Shown: positions 57,934 to 64,000 of the stretch, piece after piece
Layout of the letters: the number at the start of each line of letters is the position of its first letter
How positions within the stretch are numbered: position 1 is the first letter of the stretch
NCBI GenBank assembly: GCA_015179025.1
Contig: WHUX01000085.1
Location: forward strand, 62,001-126,000
Reading direction: 5' to 3'
Length of the DNA: 64,000 nt
Source: Terfezia claveryi
Taxonomy: Eukaryota; Ascomycota; Pezizomycetes; Pezizales; Pezizaceae
Position numbers and translations under genes: made by a program
Notes under the pieces: generated by a model
What the model saw: only the letters and a program-made list of their open reading frames with translations
Told to the model about the DNA's origin: nothing
The model's database searches: none

Positions 57934-58417
57934 TGTAACAACCGTCCCTTTGGCCTTTCTGAGAGTCAGACGGATTCCTGTCTGACTCTCGTTATTCTCG
58001 TTATTGTTATGTGTTTGCATTCGGTTGTCGTTGTCTAGCGTTCTTCGTTGTCGTTATCGTCGGAAAGTCTATTAGTCGCTATGTATATATAGACCCCGGC
58101 TCTCGCACTCTTGTTGGATCCCCATCCAACATCTTGTATATCCAATACAGGGCCTTGCTTCTCTCCACGTTGGTGTATCTCCCTTGTGCACCTCCTCGCC
58201 TTGTCTCTGCAGCCCAGCTGCCTCCCTTGACACACGCGGCAACTACTTCCGCGTGTCTCATGTCCCTTGCCCTCTGCCTCTCTTGCCTCTTGCCCTTGCC
58301 TCCCGTCTCAGCCTTCCCCTAGTCACACACGTAGCGTTCCTACATGTGTCTTGCCCTAGCCTCTGCCTTCTCCCCGGCATACCCCTTGGTCGCCTTGTTC
58401 CCAGAGCCCACGTTACA
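57934..58417 (+). repeat. 5' LTR of third gypsy element
   Basis: 484 bp, TGTAACAACCGTCCC start, CACGTTACA end. Contains an inverted GAGAGTCAGACGGA / CTGTCTGACTCTC hairpin near its start and a TATATATAGA box at about 58084-58093. Confidence 0.9.
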
Positions 58418-58452
58418 CTACGTTGGATCACTCTGATCAACCGGTACGCCCA

Positions 58453-59674
58453 ATGGCTGCCCAAGACACCACCCCCGCGCTCGCAGCCAGATTTCGAGCC
58501 TGGCAAGCTCTACCCATTCCCATGAACCAGGACGATTTCGGCAGCTATCGTCAGACCATTATCGATATATACCTGGCGACGGATGCCTTAGGCCAACGAC
58601 TGGAATTAGCCATACATGAAGGCCAACAAAAATAGACCAGAACCAATGATGAGGTCACGATACTCACCGAAGACCTCCTATCCTGCCAGGCTGACCTCGC
58701 AACCGCCCAGAACGACTTGATCAATGAAAGAAGGACCATCCAGAGCCTGAATAGAGCCCTGGACACAATCCAAGCAGCCCAGCACCCCAAGCACTACAGG
58801 CACCCAAGACCCAGGATCTCCCTACCCCGCCAAAGTTCAATGGCGACAGGACTCGCCTGAAAGCCTGGAAAAATTCCATCAAAATCAAACTAACTGGGGA
58901 TGCTGCAAAATTCCCTACCGTTCAGCACCGATTAGCTTATGTATATGGCCTATTGGAGGGCAGAGCTTTGGACCAGGTCCAACCCTATGTGCTCGATGAC
59001 CGCTTCAACCTCCCTGATGTTGCTGCTCTGCTCACAATCCTCGACCGTGCCTTCGGAGACCCAGACCCCGTGGGTACAGCAACTCGCGCTCTCCGAGCAC
59101 TAAAACAGAAGGGCCATGACCTCTCAACATACGTGGCAGAATTCTCAAGGTTGGCAGCGGAGGTGGAGTGGAACGATCGGGTGAAGCTGGAACAGTTCGA
59201 GGAAGGCCTCAATATTGAGCTCAAACAGGCCCTCCTCCAATCTCCAGATGTTAAAACCCTGGATGAATTCATTGATCAGGCATCCAAGATGGAGCAAAAG
59301 ATGGCTAGGTTGAGAGTCCAGGTCAGCGCTCCCAGTACCTATCGGCCTCCTGTTAGAGCCAGCACCTCCAGCAACAAACTCGACCCCAGAACCCTAGCCC
59401 TCAGACGCAAGCTACAGCCAATAAGCCAGCCCACCCATCCCTGGTGGCGGGCGGCACCACCCCCATGGATTTATCATCAGGAAGGCCCCGCCTGACACAA
59501 GAAGAGAGGGAACGTCGCTGCAACAATGGGTTATGCATTGCATGCAGAAAAGGGGATCACTTCATTGCAGCCTGTCCTTTGAGAAAGAATCGCCCCCTGG
59601 CAGCCCACGCCATCTCCGAATCCAGGATTGAAGAACTTGGGGAGGAGTCGGGAAAAGGGGGGTCCCTTGTCTAG
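58453..59674 (+). pseudogene. gag of third gypsy element, broken
   Basis: The ATG at 58453 opens MAAQDTTPALAARFRAW. A TAG at 58633 sits at a probable Gln codon. A frame change near 58800 leads to the capsid region (58953-59495: RALDQVQPYVLDD, FGDPDPVGTA, YVAEFSRLAAEVEW), and another near 59450 leads to MDLSSGR and the zinc knuckle CIACRKGDHFIAACP. Confidence 0.85.
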
Positions 59675-59715
59675 TTACTGACACTAGCAAGGGACCTGCC
59701 CCAGGTCGCTTATCT

Positions 59716-60521
59716 TTGTCTGCGTTTTCTTTGCCTACATCTATGTCTGTTGATGAGTCTCGCCTGTTTGGCGAGCACTTCGTTGTACCTATAACTGTCA
59801 AGTTCAATAATAAAACAGTGGTTACATCAGCTCTCATAGATTGTGGTGCTTCGGGAATAGCATTCATTGACCAGACCTTCGTCAGTAAGAACTCTATACC
59901 AACCTCCAAGCTAAAAACCCCCGCCTTCTTGATGTCATTGACGGCCGCCCTATCTCTTCTGGGGCGATTACCGACCTCGCATGCCTGCCCAGCGCCATTG
60001 GTGATCACTCGGAAGATCTCCCAATGTTCGTAACCAAGCTAAAGTATCCAATTGTCCTTGGGATCCCCTGACTTAGAATGCATGATGTATCAGTCAGCTT
60101 CGGCTCTTACACCTTGCAATTCAACAGCCCTTATTGCAAAAAACACTGTGGAGATCCAAAAACCACTGTCACCGGGCTGTGCGCATTGCCACCCCCAATA
60201 ATCCACCCGACTCAGGTGGTACTACCACCTGCACACATCGATGCCATTCCCCCGGTTTCCCCGATATCCCCCACCCCCGCGAAACCCCTGAATATTAACT
60301 TTATTGGAGCAGGGGCCTTCGCTTATCTCACCAGGAGGCATAAGCTCAAGGCGCATACCCTCTCAATTTATGAGATTAATCTGGAGATTAACAAGACAAG
60401 GTCTAAGGATGAGTGGAAATCCCTGGTCCCAGACGAATACCACGAGTTCATTGACCTATTCTCGGAAAAAGCCGCGGAAAAGCTTGCCCCCATTGACCAT
60501 ATGACCACACAATTCCGCTAG
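59716..60521 (+). pseudogene. Protease region of third gypsy element, broken
   Basis: The first frame carries ALIDCGASGIAFID, an aspartic protease active site of the DCGA type, then loses frame near 59930. The sequence resumes in another frame at 60078-60521 with VSFGSYTLQFNSPYC and the RT leader PDEYHEFIDLFSEKAAEKL. Confidence 0.85.
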
Positions 60522-60559
60522 TAGAGGGCAAGACCCCCCCTTATGGCCCTCTCTATGGA

Positions 60560-63414
60560 ATGTCCCGAGCGGAATTGGAGGCCCTGAAGAAGTACCTGGA
60601 GGAGAATTTGAATAAGAGCTTTATTCGGCATAGCTCTTCCCTGGCGGGTGCTCCTGTACTGTTCGTTAAGAAATCAGATGGCTCCCTTCGATTGTGTGTG
60701 GACTATCGTGGATTGAATGAAATAACAGTGAAAAACAGGTACCCCTTGCCCCTAATCCAGGAGACGTTAGCTAGGCTCTCCAAGGCAAAATGGTTTACCA
60801 AATTGGATCTAAGAGGGGCTTATAACCTAGTACGGATCGCTGAAGGGGAGGAGTGGAAAACTGCCTTCCGGACACGTTATGGCCATTTCGAGTACAATGT
60901 CATGCCCTTTGGATTAACCAATGCCCCGGCCTCCTTCCAGCACTTTATTAACGACACCCTACGGGACTTCCTGGATGTGTTCTGTACGGCTTACCTTGAT
61001 GATATCTTGATTTACTCGGACTCTCTGGCAGAACACAAGATCTATGTCAGGCAGGTCTTAGAGAAGCTGGAGCAGGCTGGACTGTACCTTAAGCCTGAAA
61101 AATGCGAATTCCACGTCCAAGAGGTGAAGTACTTGGGCTTGATTATAACTACGGAAGGTATTAGGATGGACCCTGCCAAGGTCGCGGCAATCCAGGAAGG
61201 GAAATCCCCGCCAATCTGAAGGACGTACAGGCCTTCCTGGGTTTTGCTAACTTCTATCGCCGGTTCATTCTGGGTTATTCGAAAATTGTGGCACCTCTAA
61301 CAGCCCTGACCAAGACCAAGATGGAAGCTGGAACACCGAAAAAGGCTTTTCAGTGGAATCCAGCAGCCCAGGCCACTTTCGAGGACCTCAAGAAAGCCTT
61401 CTGTTCAGCTCCAATCCTTGCCCACTTCGATCCCGATCGAGAATGCATTGTCGAAACTGATGCCTCCGACTACGTCTCCGCTGGAATACTGTCTCAAAAT
61501 GATGATAATAGTATCCTCCATCCAGTGGCTTACTTCTCCAAAAAGCACTCCCCGGCGGAGTGTAACTATGAGATCTATGACAAAGAATTGATGGCCATCA
61601 TAAGGGCGTTCGAGGAATGGAGACCACACCTGGAATCGGCAACGGGGGTTATCGAGGTCCTTTCCGACCACAAGAACCTGGAATACTTCACAACCACTAA
61701 GTTGCTGAATCGCCGGCAGGCTAGGTGGTCGGAATTCCTATCCCGTTTTAACTTCAAGATCAGGTATCGGCCTGGAAAGGCTGGGGGTAAGCCGGATGCA
61801 CTGACCAGGAGATCAGGAGATCTCCCTAAAGGGGGGGATGAAAGGCTGAAATACCAGAATCAGGTGGTATTGAAACCTGAAAATCTCGACCTGGCGGCCA
61901 ATACCCTTGCTGATGCTGATGCGGAAGCTAGAGCGAACCTCGGAGTGGACCTCCTTCGGCAGGTACGGCAGGCATACGCGGAGGACCCCCTGGTTAAAGA
62001 TGTAATTGCCGCGGTGGAATCTGGACAGCATCGCCACACGAAGATTTCCCTCGCGGAATGCTCGATCCAGGACGGCCTCCTCTACCACCTAGATCACCTC
62101 TATATTCCTGCAGACGATGAGCTCCGCCTGAGGTTAATTAAGGAGCACCATGATACCTTGGCGGCAGGTCACCCTGAAGTGGCTAAGACGTTAGAACTAC
62201 TAGCCAGACAATACACATGGATCGACCAGCGGAAGGAGGTAGAACGGTACATACGGAACTGCCATATCTGCAAGCGTGCAAAACCCACTCGTCATGCTCC
62301 GTATGGGACCCTGAAGCCCCTGGAGATTCCGGATCGACCTTGGCAATACCTAACTATGGACTTCGTGACTGGGTTGCCAGAAGATTCAGGGTCTAATGCC
62401 ATTCTCATGGTGGTAGATCGACTGACCAAGATACGGCATGTGATACCCTGTCGAGATACCTGCTCTGCCCAAGAATTAGCTGACCTCTACCTCAATGCTG
62501 TATTCCGCTACCATGGCCTTCCTGAATCAATTGTCTCCGACCGTGGCCCCCAGTTCACATCCGAGTTCTAGAAGGCATTCTGCGAGCTACTAGGGATTGA
62601 AGTGCGCCTCTCTACGGCATACCACCCTCAAACAGATGGCCAATCAGAACGAATGAATGCCGTCATGGAGCAGTACCTATGGGCCTACGTCAACTATCAG
62701 CAGAACAACTGGGTATCTTTGTTGGCAACCTGTGAATTCGCAGCCAACAACCAGTTCTCGGAGTCGCTGAAAACATCCCCATTCATGGCCAATTATGGCT
62801 GGCACCCTCGGTTTGTGGACTCCCTAGCACCCCTGCGGAAGGCCAAGGAAAATGCTCCTGCCAAGGAGTTCGCCACAGAGATTGCTGGACTCCACTTGAC
62901 TCTGAAGGCTGAGCTAGGATATGCCCAAGCCAGGCAAGCAGAATATGCCAATGGGTCTCGGTTGCCGGCCCCCAAATACCAACCGGGAGATCAGGTGTGG
63001 TTATCCAGTAGGCACTTCCGGACGGAACGACCCTCGCGGAAACTGGACCATAAGTTCTTAGGGCCATACGAAGTATTGGGAAGTGTGGGCACTCACGCTT
63101 ATCGACTGAAGTTCCCCAGAGATATTAAGCGCCACCCTGTTGTTCATGTCTCGGAAATCGAGCCAGCCGCGGACGATCCCCTCCCCGGACAGAAACACCC
63201 CCCTCTTCCGCCGGTGGTAATCGACGGTGAAGAGGAATGGGAAGTCGAAGAAGTGCTGGACTCAAGAAAGAGGTATGGCAGGTTGCAGTATAAGGTGAAA
63301 TGGACCGGAGACGAGGAAACCACCTGGCAACCAGCAGAGGATCTGGAAAACGCCCCTGATCTAGTGGCCCTATTCCACCAGCGTTACCCCGGAAAGCCCC
63401 ACCCCGTCGAATAA
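60560..63414 (+). pseudogene. RT, RNase H, integrase and chromodomain of third gypsy element
   Basis: RT (60560-61219) has [25 protein letters not shown] and [10 protein letters not shown]. After a frame change at about 61200, RNase H and integrase run 61288-62571 with ETDASDYVSAG, GKPDALTRR, the zinc-binding HHDTLAAGHP/CHICKRAK and VSDRGPQF. A TAG at 62569, where Trp is expected, interrupts. The rest (62602-63414) has YHPQTDGQSERMNAVMEQY and a C-terminal chromodomain (EEEWEVEEVLDSRKRYG, KWTGDEETTWQPAEDL). The domains are intact in sequence but not in one frame. Confidence 0.9.
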
Positions 63415-63591
63415 TACCTCATCGTACTTTTGTTCTTGTCATTTGGAGTTGGAGTTAAGGTTGTCGTTTTTGTCATTCTTCAGGGTTAGGTTGTGTGGGT
63501 CATGGTTATTATTGTTGTTGTTTGGAGTTAGGGCTTGTTGTTTCTTTCCTCGTGTCTTGTCGCTGGAGCTCCTGCCTAGAAGGGGGGATAG

Positions 63592-64000
63592 TGTAACAAC
63601 CGTCCCTTTGGCCTTTCTGAGAGTCAGACGGATTCCTGTCTGACTCTCGTTATTCTCGTTATTGTTATGTGTTTGCATTCGGTTGTCGTTGTCTAGCGTT
63701 CTTCGTTGTCGTTATCGTCGGAAAGTCTATTAGTCGCTATGTATATATAGACCCCGGCTCTCGCACTCTTGTTGGATCCCCATCCAACGTCTTGTATATC
63801 CAATACAGGGCCTTGCTTCTCTCCACGTTGGTGTATCTCCCTTGTGCACCTCCTCGCCTTGTCTCTGCAGCCCAGCTGCCTCCCTTGACACACGCGGCAA
63901 CTGCTTCCGCGTGTCTCGTGTCCCTTGCCCTCTGCCTCTCTTGCCTCTTGCCCTTGCCTCCCGTCTCAGCCTTCCCCTAGTCACACACGTAGCGTTCCTA
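63592..64000 (+). repeat. 3' LTR of third gypsy element, partial
   Basis: 409 of the expected 484 bp lie in the window. Confidence 0.9.

Larger units (their letters stand above)
57934..64000 (+). mobile_element. Third Ty3/gypsy chromovirus, 3' LTR cut by window end
   Basis: The 5' LTR is 57934-58417 (484 bp, TGTAAC...GTTACA) and the 3' LTR starts at 63592 after a purine tract (AAGGGGGGATAG). Within the shared 409 bp I see only about three differences, all A/G, so the insertion is recent. Gag, zinc knuckle, protease, RT, RNase H, integrase and chromodomain occur in order, but stops and several frameshifts break them. The right target duplication lies outside the window; ATTAC is the base set left of the 5' LTR. 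Confidence 0.92.

Overview
The window is nuclear DNA of a filamentous ascomycete fungus. Spliced genes have short introns (47-71 nt), there is a fungal-specific FunK1-type kinase and a fungal LAT-type amino-acid permease, and Tad1-like LINE and Ty3/gypsy chromovirus elements dominate. A long AT-rich block carries C-to-T / G-to-A decay resembling repeat-induced point mutation (RIP). A Pezizomycete would fit, but nothing here proves the species. Only about five or six loci look like host genes; most of the rest is transposon-derived.

Layout. 1-1106: no supported gene. 1107-2279 (-): fatty-acid-hydroxylase/sterol-desaturase-type membrane enzyme. 2977-5473 (+): decayed FunK1-like kinase pseudogene. 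6018-6319: GC-rich palindromic repeat with terminal inverted repeats. 6607 to about 18722 (-): one long LINE read from high to low coordinates (ORF1, endonuclease, RT, RNase H, poly(A)). It is split by a 4.2-kb GC-rich foldback-like element (12971-17216) and by a 1.05-kb TIR element (10343-11393). 18728-27699 (-): heavily mutated gypsy chromovirus with both LTRs. 27700-29580: AT-rich, no gene. 29683-32279 (+): intact two-exon FunK1-type kinase (849 aa). 32425-34645: GC-rich repeat, 139-bp mariner-type MITE and a second LINE fragment with its own insertion. 35263-36377 (+): multi-exon gene of unknown function. 36434-38214: inverted-repeat element with about 0.54-kb arms. 38594-38900: Tc1/mariner transposase fragment. 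38901-45546 (+): complete gypsy chromovirus with CAAGG target duplication and a few nonsense mutations. 46880-48692: LINE 3' tail copy and a decayed coiled-coil gene (-). 48946-49245 (+) and 50214-51761 (+): two unknown genes, the latter a 515-aa single-pass membrane protein with acidic and basic tails. 53826-55583 (-): three-exon methionine-permease-like transporter. 57934-64000 (+): third gypsy chromovirus, whose 3' LTR runs off the window.

The most unusual structure is the foldback-like element at 12971-17216. Its nearly identical arms of 1.58 and 1.86 kb contain a 23-bp tandem array (19 units in one arm, 31 in the other, with variant order conserved), around a loop of AT-rich tandem repeats, and it encodes no transposase. 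It sits inside RIP-like LINE sequence yet shows no such decay. The genes here do not form an obvious pathway; the window reads as a nested transposon graveyard between a few host genes.
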